Source of the DNA: Wurfbainia villosa | Lineage: Eukaryota > Streptophyta > Magnoliopsida > Zingiberales > Zingiberaceae | Reading direction: 5' to 3' | Assembly: GCA_025175895.1 (NCBI GenBank) | Contig: CM046003.1 | Location: 30,463,245 to 30,527,244, forward strand | DNA: 64,000 bases | Shown here: in pieces, positions 11,836 through 22,401 of the stretch | Position numbering within the stretch: the stretch's first letter is position 1 | Layout of the letters: the number at the start of each line of letters is the position of its first letter | Notes under the pieces: model-generated | What the model was told of the DNA's origin: nothing | The model's database searches: none | Seen by the model: only the letters and a program-made list of their open reading frames with translations | Translations under genes and position numbers: made by a program

Positions 11836-12220
11836 TATGGAATGTATTTATGGATGGCTCTTCTGGGTCTGCAGGTAGTGGGGTGGGAGTCCTATTGATA
11901 TCCCCTGAGAAAGAAGAAACTTGCATAGTCGTGCGCTTGGGATATCGGGCGTCCAATAATGAAGCTGAATATGAAGCTATTTTAGCTGGGCTACAAGCCG
12001 CCAGGGCTATAGGAGCAACCTTCGTTATAATCCATTCAGACTCCCAGTTGGCGGTATCCCAACTCCAAGGCTCTTTCACGGTTTGGGAAGAAAGATTACA
12101 AAAATATTTGAAGGCTTTCGAGAAAGAAAAGGCTCATTTTCGCCAAGTCCTCTTAAAGCAGATTCCAAGGGACGACAATGGGAAGGTGGACGAATTGGCT
12201 CGGTTGGCTAGCGCGATGAA
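11836..12220 (+). pseudogene. Tat second (archaeal-type) RNase H
   Basis: This domain lies in an uninterrupted ORF (11475-12494). FMDGSSGSAGSGVGVLL gives the first catalytic Asp, NNEAEYEAILAGL the catalytic Glu, and HSDSQLAVSQLQG the second Asp. DDNGKVDELARLAS near 12172 supplies the last acidic motif. All expected acidic residues are visible. The domain is diagnostic for the Tat lineage and probably supplies the RNase H activity the first copy has lost. Confidence 0.93.
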
Positions 12221-12489
12221 AGGGGTGAGGCTGCTTGAAACTGTTTGTGTGGAAGTCCCTACCTCTCTGGTGATATACAATGTGGAGGAAACTGTACTTG
12301 AGCTCGATCCGATCCCTGATTGGAGTACTGACATTATAACATATCTACAGCAAGGAAAAGTCCTGGAAGAAAGAGGGGCGACATCTATTTTAATGAGCTG
12401 GGCAAAATGGTTCACCATCCTAAATGGAGACTTGTACAAGAAATCTTTTGGACGACCCCTGTTAAAGTGTTTGGGAAAGGAAGATGCTG

Positions 12490-13550
12490 AATGAGTGCTC
12501 CGGAAAATCCACGAAGGTTGCTGCAGCAATCATTTAGGAGGGAGAGCTTTGGTGAGGAAAGTCTTGTTAGTCGGATACTTTTAGCCCACCCTCCAACAAG
12601 ATGCAACTCATATAGTGCAAATCTGCTCGGCCTGTCAGAAGCATAGCAATCGGTCTAAATGACCGGCTGAATTAATGAAAGCTGTTGTTACTTCATGCCC
12701 TTTCGATCAGTGGGGGATGGATATAGTAGGTCCCATGCCTGTGGCACCTTTGCAAAAAAAAATCTTATTGGTGGCATTGGATTACTTCTCCAAGTGGGTG
12801 GAAGCAGAGCCCCTTGCCAAAATTACTGAGAATGCTATGATACAATTCCTGTGAAAGAATATTGTTTGCTGGTATGGTATTCCCCGGAGGTTAGTTAGTG
12901 ACAATGGACAGCAGTTCCAGGGCAAGAAAATCAAGGAATGGTGCCAAAGTCTTAATATCCAGCAAGCTTTTACTTTGGTCACTCATCCTCAAGCTAGCGG
13001 GCAGGTCGAAGTAACTAATAGGATCCTTATCCAAGGGTTGAAGACTAAGTTGGGGGCTCAGAGAGGAAACTGGGTGAAGGAATTGCCAGGGATCTTGTGG
13101 GTCTATCGAACCACGCCAAAAACTGCAACAGGTGAAACCCCTTTCAGCCTGGTGTATGGAACAAAGGCCATCATCTCGGTGGAGGCCCTTTTAAGTAGCG
13201 CCCGTGTGGAAGTTTATGAGCCAGAGCAGAATCAAATCATTCGGGGCACTGAATTGGACTTGGTGGAAGAAAAAAGGGAACAGGCGCGGAGGCGAGCGAA
13301 ATTTTACAAACGGAGGGTACAACAGGCCTTTAACAAAAAGGTAAGGCTTCGAAGATTTCAAGAAGGGAATTTGGTTCTGTGCAAAGTCAATTCCGCTGGA
13401 GATCCTAGAAAGTTAGATCCAAATTGGGAAGGACCCTACGAAGTGACATGTCGTATGGCAGGATTAGCGTATTATTTGAAAGATGATCAGGGTAAGGAAT
13501 TCCCTCGACCCTGGAACGCTGTACACTTGAAATATTATTATACTGTGTAA
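12490..13550 (+). pseudogene. Tat integrase
   Basis: Integrase with an N-terminal HHCC zinc site (IHEG...NHLGG, CSACQKH; 12500-12650). The catalytic core has Asp in WGMDIVGP near 12720, Asp in LVSDNGQQF near 12900, and Glu in GQVEVTNR near 13005. A C-terminal GPYEVTCRMAG module near 13430 resembles the usual chromatin/DNA-binding tail. The last 191 codons (12975-13550) are open; stops lie near 12490, 12584, 12660 and 12854. All three catalytic acids are present. Confidence 0.92.
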
Positions 13551-13896
13551 TGGAGGGTGGATGGAAAAAAGAATTAAGAAGCTTCTTGGGAAATGTATTT
13601 GACAACTCGCTATGTCATTAGATGTATGGAAAACACAAATACGATTGATGACTCATTTACATTAACATTAAATTCTCTTTGGCGGACTATGAAAAGAAAA
13701 GAAGATAAAGAGGGAGCCGTGTCATGAAACAATACATCAACTTATAATCTAAAACGATCTGGAGGATAGCGTCGGAAGCCGATTTCCCAGTGCAAGGAAA
13801 GAGCAGGGTGGTTTGCAGGGGGTAATCCTTGGTTTGCATACTGCCGAATCGCTTCATTAAATCCGTCCTGGTAGGTGACACGCATCGTATATTAGG
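13551..13896. other. Spacer after Tat pol
   Basis: Non-coding between the end of integrase and the 3' end of the first antisense ORF. I see no motif of note. Confidence 0.5.
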
Positions 13897-15708
13897 TCAT
13901 TGTCGGCTCGGGTCAAGCCTATGACATTTCTCTTGATGCTCCCGGAGAGATCGGCACATTTCGCTATAACGCCAAGATATTTCCATAATAGCATCCGCCA
14001 GAACCGAAATATCATCCTCTCGGGAGGTTTGGTATTGCTGAAGGAGACTCGTTATATCCATCATGTTCTGGCGTATCAAAGCTGAAATTCCCTCTACAGC
14101 CTCTGTATAGAATCTGGTGCGGACAAGCTCACTGCCCAGCCTCTGGAGGGATGTTTCTTGCCTGCGTATACGGGCGTGAGCATGCGCTCTAGAAGTTATT
14201 AAGGAGGAGTTTTCTTGTACCTCCTTGCAACGGCGGGTGCGGAGATCCCCTATTTTGTCCTCCGCTCTCTGGTGTTGAACTCGCAGGTTCGCGATGATCT
14301 CAGAGTCCCTTTGTTACTCCCGAAGGAGTTCTGCTACCCGCTCTCGAAGGTCTGTTAGTTCTTGAAGAGGGGGAGTATCTCTGTCAGACTGTTTTGGTTG
14401 AATGTTCTGCCGAATGGATAGCGATTCTGTATGAGCCTGCTGTTGTGCTTGTAATGCCGCTATAGTTTCGGCATTTTTCTGGTGTTGGCAGCGAGCTTCT
14501 GCCAATTGCTCATGGCATTGTTCCAGCTGTTGCGACAAGAAACACTCCCCATTCTGGGCAACGATTTGGTCCTCCAGTCACTGTTGTTCCTACTTTAGAG
14601 ACTGAGCTTGATATTGCTGGAAGGAGCGGTCCAGTTCCCAATAATTGGTTAAGGCCTGGAGATTGTTTATCAAAAAGAAGTTGTTAAGCAAAGAAAATCA
14701 GAGAAGCCAGTTTGAGGAACATAACAATTCCAGAGCTTGGCGCAGACCTTCCATCCGGGGAATCAGTTCTTCTAAGTTTAAAATCCGAAGACACCGGGAA
14801 GAAGAAGAAGAAGGGATGGATGACACTAGAGGCGAAGGTTCACTTATGATGGGGGAAGGAAAGATTGGAGCCAGGGGTTGTGTCGGGGGTTCAGAAGGAA
14901 GGGAAGAAAGATCTCTTGTTAGAAGGCTCAAAGAGATAGGGGCCGAGAGAGAAGAAGCAGAAGTATGGGATGGGAGACTCAACATGGTTGGCTGTGAAAC
15001 GGGCACGAAAGAATCTGCAGAAGGGAATTGGTTTGGTGAGAAGTTTGGTGAGGAAGATATAGAGAGCACTGGGATGGAAAATTCTTCGCTGGGAAGGGGA
15101 AAAGTAGAAGGACCCTGGTTTGTATCCAAGGGAGGATAAACGCTTCCCAAATTATGAGCATCATGGGAAAATGACGAGGGGGGAATCTCAACTACCATGG
15201 GTTCGGGTGCAGGAGAGTGCTTCGGAGAAAGAGGAGGGGACGTAGGGACGTCTGCTGTTGATAGGCGTTGGCGCACCACTTCTCTGTACTCAGCCTTAGG
15301 TTGCGATAATGAAGGGGGCAATTTACGGATACCCAAGGCGGAAGGGGAAAAGACGGGAGAGTTAGGGTTTACAAGTAACATTGGAGATGAGGATAGACCG
15401 GTTACCCTAGTCTCATCTGAAGTGGTGGAGACAAGGGTTTCAGAAGAACGAGGAGGAGAAGGGAGAGATGAGACAGACGTGGTGGTGAGGGATGAAGGTA
15501 AGGGAGAAGATGAAGGTGAAAGGGCCGCTAGCTGTTGGCCCTCATTCCGCTTGAATTCGGCGAAGCGCTTTGCCATTTCCCGTTGGAAAAAGGAATACAT
15601 CTTGCCTGCCGAAGAAAGAAAAGAAGCACTGGAGTTAATGTCTGGAACGCCGAAGGATGGCGGTGGAAAGAAAGAAGGACGAGGAAGAAGGAAAAGACGA
15701 AAAGGCAA
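13897..15708 (-). pseudogene. Antisense ORF cluster B: low-complexity then coiled-coil protein
   Basis: On the strand opposite to gag-pol. A 336-codon ORF (15708-14698) starts MPFRLFLLPRPSFF, contains KMYSFFQREMAKRFAEFKRNEG and long Ser/Pro-rich stretches. Downstream in the same strand, about 14640-13897, three frames give Gln/Glu-rich coiled coil (SQQLEQCHEQLAEARCQHQKN, ITSLLQQYQTSREDDIS) ending DPSRQ. The order low-complexity then coiled coil resembles the antisense gene at 19735-22026, and an intron near 14640-14700 is possible but I could not fix its borders. No enzyme motif seen. Antisense genes between pol and the 3' LTR are known from Tat elements such as maize Grande. Function unknown. 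Confidence 0.6.
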
Positions 15709-15989
15709 ATAGAAAAGATGAAAGTGAAGAGGAGGAAAGATGAAGCGTCTTATATAGAAGGGGGGGGTGTTAAATGGGCTTGCAATGTCAATTGGGTTAC
15801 TAGGCTGTAAAAGGGGCCTCGGAAAAAAGGGAATGAATGATTTATTCCTTTAACGACTTGCTATCCGCTAACATCCTTGTCTTAATATGATGAAGTGAAC
15901 GAGGGTATCCAACTTCAAGATGAATGAAGAAATGATGGTAGTATGAAGGTAGATCCTGGGATCAAGTTAGCACATTTTTTATGCGAATT
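15709..15989. other. Spacer before the minisatellite
   Basis: No supported feature. AT-rich, non-repetitive sequence. Confidence 0.5.
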
Positions 15990-18057
15990 GGCGTCAGTTA
16001 TATATTATTTTTATCCCCGTGTAATGGCGGAACGGAAGAGTTGAGTTCATTCCTCAACTATATATTATTTTTATCCCTGTGTGGTGGCGGAATGGAATAG
16101 TTGAGTTCATTCCTCAACTATATATTATTGTTATCCCCGTGTGGTGGTGGAACGGAAGAGTTGAGTTCATTCCTCAACTATATATTATTTTTATCCCCGT
16201 GTGGTGGCGGAACGGAAGAGTTGAGTTCATTCCTCAACTATATATTATTTTTATCCCCGTGTGGTGGTAGACTATATATTATTTTTATCCCCGTGTGGTG
16301 GCGGAACGGAAGAGTTGAGTTTATTCCTCAACTATATATTATTTTTATCCCCATGCGGTGGTGGAACGGAAGAACTGAGCGTTCCTCAGTTATCTATTAT
16401 TTTTATCCCCGTGCGGTGATGGAATAGAAGAGTTGAGTTTATTCCTCAACTATATATTATTTTTATCCCCGTGTGGTGGCGGAACGGAAGAGTTGAGTTC
16501 ATTCCTCAACTATATATTATTTTTATCCCCTTGTGGTGGCGGAATGAAAGAGTTGAGTTAATTCCTCAACTATATATTATTTTTATCCCCGTGCGGTGGT
16601 GGAACGGAAGAACTGAGCGTTTCTCAGTTATCTATTATTTTTATCCCCGTGCGGTGACAGAACGGAAGAGTTGAGTTCATTCCTCAACTATATATTATTT
16701 TTATCCCGTGTGGTGGCGGAACGAAAGAGTTGAGTTCATTCCTCAACTATATATTATTTTTATCCACGTGTGGTGGTGAAACAGAAAAGTTGAGTTCATT
16801 CCTCAACTATATATTATTTTTATCCCGTGTGGTGGCGGAACGGAAGAGTTGAGTTCATTCCTCAACTATATATTATTTTTATCCCCGTGTGGTGGTGGAA
16901 CGGAAGAGTTGAGTTCATTCCTCAACTATATATTATTTTTATCCCCGTGTGGTGGCGGAATGGAAGAGTTGAGTTCATTCCTCAACTATATATTATTTTA
17001 TCCCTGTGTGGTGGCGGAATGGAATAGTTGAGTTCATTCCTCAACTATATATTATTGTTATCCCCGTGTGGTGGTGGAACGGAAGAGTTGAGTTCATTCC
17101 TCAACTATATATTATTTTTATCCCCGTGTGGTGGCGGAACGGAAGAGTTGAGTTCATTCCTCAACTATATATTATTTTTATCCCCGTGTGGTGGCAGACT
17201 ATATATTATTTTTATCCCCGTGTGGTGGCGGAACGGAAGAGTTGAGTTTATTCCTCAACTATATATTATTTTTATCCCCATGCGGTGGTGGAACGGAAGA
17301 ACTGAGCGTTCCTCAGTTATCTATTATTTTTATCCCCGTGCGGTGATGGAATAGAAGAGTTGAGTTTATTCCTCAACTATATATTATTTTTATCCCCGTG
17401 TGGTGGCGGAACGGAAGAGTTGAGTTCATTCCTCAACTATATATTATTTTTATCCCCTTGTGGTGGCGGAATGAAAGAGTTGAGTTAATTCCTCAACTAT
17501 ATATTATTTTTATCCCCGTGCGGTGGTGGAACGGAAGAACTGAGCGTTTCTCAGTTATCTATTATTTTTATCCCCGTGCGGTGACAGAACGGAAGAGTTG
17601 AGTTCATTCCTCAACTATATATTATTTTTATCCCGTGTGGTGGCGGAACGAAAGAGTTGAGTTCATTCCTCAACTATATATTATTTTTATCCACGTGTGG
17701 TGGTGAAACAGAAAAGTTGAGTTCATTCCTCAACTATATATTATTTTTATCCCGTGTGGTGGCGGAACGGAAGAGTTGAGTTCATTCCTCAACTATATAT
17801 TATTTTTATCCCCGTGTGGTGGTGGAACGGAAGAGTTGAGTTCATTCCTCAACTATATATTATTTTTATCCCCGTGTGGTGGCGGAATGGAAGAGTTGAG
17901 TTCATTCCTCAACTATATATTATTTTATCCCCGTGCGATGGTGGAACGGAAGAACTGAGCGTTTCTCAGTTATCTATTATTTTTATCCCCGTGCGGTGAC
18001 GGAACAGAAGATGTGAGTTTATTCCTCAACTATAGATTATTTTATCCTCGTGCAGTG
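15990..18057 (+). repeat. 60-bp minisatellite in the Tat 3' region, with a 927-bp higher-order repeat
   Basis: About 34 tandem units of 60 bp (for example 16141-16200), each with GGTGGCGGAACGGAAGAG, a hairpin and TATATTATTTTTATCCCC. Most units carry AGTTGAG...CTCAACT arms; at least five (near 16372, 16609, 17299, 17537 and 17950) carry AACTGAG...CTCAGTT. A block of units is duplicated as a whole with a 927-bp offset: 16081 matches 17008, 16261 matches 17188, and 16827 matches 17754. Long ORFs across it (WWRNGRVEFIPQLYIIFIP) are a by-product of the 60-bp period. Satellite formation in the 3' region of Tat elements is established. Confidence 0.95.
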
Positions 18058-18298
18058 GGAGTGCATATATAATCCTTGTGTAAGGGAAGGGCAAAGAAAT
18101 TGAATGTTTGTCCAAATTTCTTATTATTTAAGAGAAGTGCAAAGTTTGGCACAGCAGAAGGAAGGCTGAAAAGTGAGGATGAACAAGGAAGGATGTAGGC
18201 GAAAACTCATACTGAAGAAGTTCATTACTCTGAAAGAGCTACATATCATAACTTCCTCAAAGGAAGAGAATAACAAAGAAGCCCTTATTCATAAGGTG
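18058..18298. other. Spacer
   Basis: Unique sequence after the minisatellite, without a supported feature. Confidence 0.4.
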
Positions 18299-18577
18299 TT
18301 ACAGTTCTTTGTTGGGAGGTATGGAAGGAGTCTCTTTGCGTGGCTTGGGTTGACGCATAAACTGTCGGAGATAAGACTGTTGTATGAAGATGTGCCTGGA
18401 TAAGTCCTTCTGGGATACTGCCAGTTGTTGGCGCAGGGAGTAGTTGCTGGTAGAAGCCTCCCTCAAACGTCGCTGCAGATATCCAACTTATTTTTCCAGG
18501 TTTGCGATGTAGCGCTGTTCCTCAGTCTTTTCCTCAGGAGGAAAAGAGCTACTGCCCTGTTCAGAAGTTTGATCCAT
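18299..18577 (-). pseudogene. Small antisense coiled-coil ORF
   Basis: ATG at 18577, starting MDQTSEQGSSSFPPEEKTEEQ, then a heptad-like segment (YLQRRLREASTSNYSLRQQL) and a stop at 18299. One internal stop follows IANLEK. About 90 codons. It looks like a third member of the antisense coiled-coil proteins of this Tat element, or a detached piece of one. No function recognised. Confidence 0.45.
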
Positions 18578-18926
18578 GATGAGGAGAGGAAAAAGAGAAG
18601 ATGAATGTTAACCAACGATGGTTTGGGTCCTTATAGCGGCGAAAGAAGAAGGCGCATTGACTCGCGGAGGAGGTAAAAATAATAAATGCTAGTAAAGAAG
18701 GGAAAATGTAAAGACAATAGGTGAGAGTTGTTAGTACAGTAACTTTGAGAAGGGTGGTTAAAATTCCACAGAAGCAGTAAAGGGAAGTATGTTCAGATAG
18801 GGTTGCAGTCTTTTCTGATGGAAATTGTTCTACAGTTACAAGAAAGCGACAAAAATAAGTCTCAGTACCCCTATTTTTTCTTTTTATTAATATTCTCGAC
18901 AATGGTTACATCATTTAAGCTAATCC
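18578..18926. other. Spacer between antisense ORFs
   Basis: No supported feature on either strand. Confidence 0.4.
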
Positions 18927-19379
18927 TTATACAAGCTTTTTAGGGTTATCACCAGTAGGAGGATTATCAGAGGAGTTCTCCGGAGGGGAAGGCGCCAAGA
19001 CAACTCTGTAAAGGTTGCCTTGAGCTGGTGGAGCTCCATGAAAAGGAGGCGGATGAGTCCCCGCTGGAGGGACTGGAACGAATGCTAGGGCTGGCGGAAG
19101 CGGAAGAAGTTCAGTGGAGGCTTGGGGATCTCCTACCATATACTCCCACATCAGGGGATGATTCCAGACCCGGTTGCGGAATGAAGGGAAGGGGGTTCGG
19201 AAGGATCTCCCTAGATTAGGAGGGGAAGCAGTGGTCGATGGTGGAGTCGGAAATGGATGAAATGCAGAAGTCGCAGTCGATTGCGTTTCTGATTCTTCAA
19301 TGTCTTTCGTGGACTAGTCATGCAATTCAAAAGGGTCAGAGTCCGAAGAGATTTCGATGGGGTATTCCGCGGAAGCCAT
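18927..19379 (-). pseudogene. Antisense Pro-rich ORF
   Basis: An ATG at 19379 opens MASAEYPIEISSDSDPFELHD. A TAG near 19315 breaks the frame, which then continues Pro-rich (ASTELLPLPPALAFVPVPPAG) to the stop at 18927. About 150 codons in all. No known domain seen. It sits between the coiled-coil ORF at 18299 and the larger antisense gene upstream, all in the same direction, so the 3' region of this Tat element carries a small antisense gene block. Confidence 0.5.
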
Positions 19380-19734
19380 GAGAGTGGGATGGAAGGCCAA
19401 AGACACTTGGGATGACAATTTATAATCGAGGGAGGAGGAACTGCATTCATCCTCGGGAAGGAGAAGAAGAGGAAAAAACTAACATCATAATGGCGTCAGC
19501 ATAGAAAATCATTGGATATCATTTCCGGAGCAACCAGGTAGCTTGAGAAGATCAAGAGGCCGAAGTAAGTTAATTGTTGACCGAGCCGAAATTGATTCGG
19601 GCCGAAAGATCACCCTGGGGATATTCTGAACGGATTCCCAAGCGAAAAATGTCATCATTTCTTACCAGGCAGAAAATGGGCAGTAATTGTGAAGAGAAAG
19701 AAACATTGAACAGACCCAAAATTTTCGACCCATA

Positions 19735-22026
19735 TCAAGGTATACATGAAAAATAACGAAAAGCCGTGTCAAGGCAAATGTTCTTTAACAACGAAGGAGC
19801 AGTTATTACAAGGAGCAGATATGATAAATTACAATTCAAAGAGTTAAGGGGGGGGCATTTAGATAAAGTCGTTGCGGGATTTAAGTAGCTGGTGTCTGTA
19901 ACAGGAGGAGGGTATCCTAGTTCGGCGTTTAAAGCCGAAGACCCGTCAAAACCCAGTATGAATAAGTCCAACCCCTTCTGAACATAACGCCCCTTTAGAT
20001 CTGCCTAATGTTCCTTCAGTTGGGACTGGCAGGCGGCAAGTTGGGCTTGACATTCAGCTAATTGGGCTGCCAAGGCATCTCTTTCTGTTGTTGCCATTGT
20101 GGCCCGCTGACCCAGAGCAGATAAAGCTTTAGTATATTCTCGGTGAAGCTCTTGTTGCTGCCAAGTCACAGAAGACAGGGCTTCAGGGAAGTTAGCCACC
20201 AGTGAAGAGAGTTCTTCGCACCTCTCCAAGCAGGATTTTTGGGTGGCCTCCCATGCTTGGCGTTCTTGCTGCAACTGATGAATGGTAGCTGAAGAATCAT
20301 CAGCCTGGATAATTGCGTCCCCAAGTTATCTTTTGTACCTTGTTAGCTCGTGGGTAAGGAGGTCCACCTGCTGCAGCTGGCTAGACTGCAGGAATATTTG
20401 CTGCTCAAGGTCTTCATTCTTCCATTGAAGCTCCTCCTTCTCGCTTTGAGCCAGAGCCAATTGGGTAATGGAATCTTCACATCGGGTGATTAAATCAGAT
20501 TCCTTTTGCTCATTTTCATTTAGTCGCTGGGTGAGTTGCTTCTGGTGCGCCAGAGAAGCAAAATGGCGCGTCTCCATGTTAATTTGGAATTGGGCCACGT
20601 GGGACATCATTTTATTATGAGTGGCCGATACCTGGAGGAAAAAGGAGATGAATATTAAGCATATATATATATATATATCTCCTCCTTTATCTTCAGTATA
20701 TATATATATACTGAAGATAAAGGAGGAGAACAATTACCTTGGCCAGCAATTTGCTCATATGGTCACAGGGACCCTGTACACCTGATTGGTTAAAAAATTT
20801 CACCTCTGAGAGGTGACGGATCTTCAGGAGGGATCCCAACGTAACCAATGGAGGGTTCGGGAAGGGAAGATCTCCCCCCTCCGAAGGGGGAGGGGGACCT
20901 ACAGGTCGAGAGGGAGGAACAGTGACTGGGATAGATTCAGTCGGAGAATACGTGGGAGAGTCAAGAGGAATGGGGGATGAAACAGGAGAGTGGGAAGGAG
21001 AGTTTCCTCCTTAGGGGGAAGAGAATAGGGCGACCAATTTGGTATTCCTCACCCTCGGTTCGTAGATAACTAGGTGTTGGGGTTTCTCCAGATTAGAAGA
21101 GGATGTGGGAAGGCATGAAGAACTGAGAGCTCCTTCCTTGACAGGACACAATCTCTTCCGAGGTGAAGAGGGGGCAGCCACAAATTTACCTCGCTTTGTG
21201 GAGGTCTTCTTCTTCTTGGCTGCATCAATCTCTTCTCTTTTTACCAAAGCATCATGCATTAGGTTATCTGTAAAACCCATTGGTAAGAAAGATAGATTGA
21301 TCCAGATAATAAGCTATATCAAAATGTGAACATCGTCCTACCTATGGAGGTCGGGGCCATTAGAGGAAAAGGGGATAGCCTGAAGTGACTGAGAAGAGGG
21401 GGTTTCATTAGATGGTCTGAGGAATAGTGGGATTCTCCCAACACTTTATAAACCTCCGAGAAAGGACATTGGGTCCTCATTTCGTGAAAGGGAGGTAGCT
21501 CGGGAAGATCTAGCTTCCTGGTATTTGAGTGGGGTAGGGGTGTTGGAAGCTGAGCAAAGAAATATAATTCTTCCCATCCTTTGTGGGAAGGGGGCATATT
21601 CACTAAGAATTGGCAGTCCGTGTGGCTGGAGAGGTAAAAAAGGCATGCCTTAGAAGATTTTAGTTGGAAGAAGTAGTGGAATATTTGGGGGGACAAAGGG
21701 AGGTTTAGGTGCCGAAATACTATGATGACCCCCGATAAGAGGCGGAAGATATTGGGGGTAAATTGATTTAGGGGTAGACCGTAAAAGTCTAGGATTTCCA
21801 AGTAGGAAGAGGGCACGGATAAAAACAAGCCGTTAAGGAATTGTTCAGAAAAGAAGCAGGTCAGGCCGGGGGGAGGACGATGTGGTCGGTAAGTCTTAGT
21901 ATTGAAACGACATTGTATGAAAGGGTCTATGAATTGGTCCCTAAGGATAAAGAAATAATGTTCACTGCTTAGTTGGGTGACGGTATGTTCGTACCAAGGA
22001 GGTGAGGGCAAGATCTTAGGGGCCAT
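19735..22026 (-). pseudogene. Antisense gene A: Transposase_28-type (putative gypsy type transposon) with coiled-coil tail, three exons
   Basis: Antisense to gag-pol, 0.4 kb before the 3' LTR. Exon 1 (22026-21342) starts MAPKILPSPPW and carries the domain motifs VPSSYLEILDFYGLPLNQF, NIFRLLSGVIIVFRHLNL, FHYFFQLKSSK and PSHKGWEELYFF, typical of the plant putative gypsy type transposon family. Intron 1, 21341-21268, is GT...AG. Exon 2 (21267-20738) starts ITLMHDALVKREEIDAAKK and is then Ser/Pro-rich, with a TAA near 21012. Intron 2, 20737-20632, is also GT...AG. Exon 3 (from 20631) starts VSATHNKMMSHVAQF and is Gln/Glu-rich coiled coil, with stops near 20326 and 20006 and a possible C-terminus to about 19850. 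Known in principle from Tat elements such as Grande. The role of the protein is unknown, and this copy is broken. Confidence 0.75.
20678..20729. repeat. Perfect 52-bp palindrome inside antisense intron 2
   Basis: Two 26-bp arms without spacer; the left arm starts TCTCCTCCTTTATCTTCAG and ends in (TA)n, and the right arm is its exact reverse complement. It fills half of the 106-bp intron (20632-20737) and is preceded by another (AT)n run. Confidence 0.9.
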
Positions 22027-22380
22027 AGGTATGGAACAGGAAAGAACACTTACTTGAAGGTTGAAGGAGGAACGTTTGCGAAAGAAGGGGCTAGGTCACT
22101 GAAATGCTACCGGAGAAAATCGCTGAAAAGGTGAAGTAGAAAGGACTGGATTGTTAGACACGTTAAGTTATGCATAAAAGGAAAGGGCGAAGATTTTTAT
22201 AGGGTTTTGTGTGACTTTTCGACTATCTAAGAGAAAAAGAGAAGCGGGGCCCATGGGCCCATTAAGCCGCTTTGAGTATATGGAGTAGGGCCACTAGAAA
22301 AGAGTGAGTTTGAATCGGCGAACAAAGGGTGAATGAGAGGCTTCATACATGTAAAAAGTCAAGCTTATAACTTCGCTTGA

Positions 22381-22401
22381 CTATTTTTGGGGATTGGCTA
22401 A
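22381..22401 (+). other. Polypurine tract of the Tat element
   Basis: TTTTTGGGGATTGGCTAA lies directly before the TGATACTG start of the 3' LTR. The G-run followed by a short AT stretch is the usual form in Tat elements. Confidence 0.6.

Noticed and set aside
15990..18057. CRISPR-like regular repeats and long ORFs (WWRNGRVEFIPQLYI...)
   Set aside because: The units are contiguous 60-bp tandem copies without unique spacers, inside a plant retrotransposon. The ORFs exist because 60 is a multiple of three and most units lack stops.
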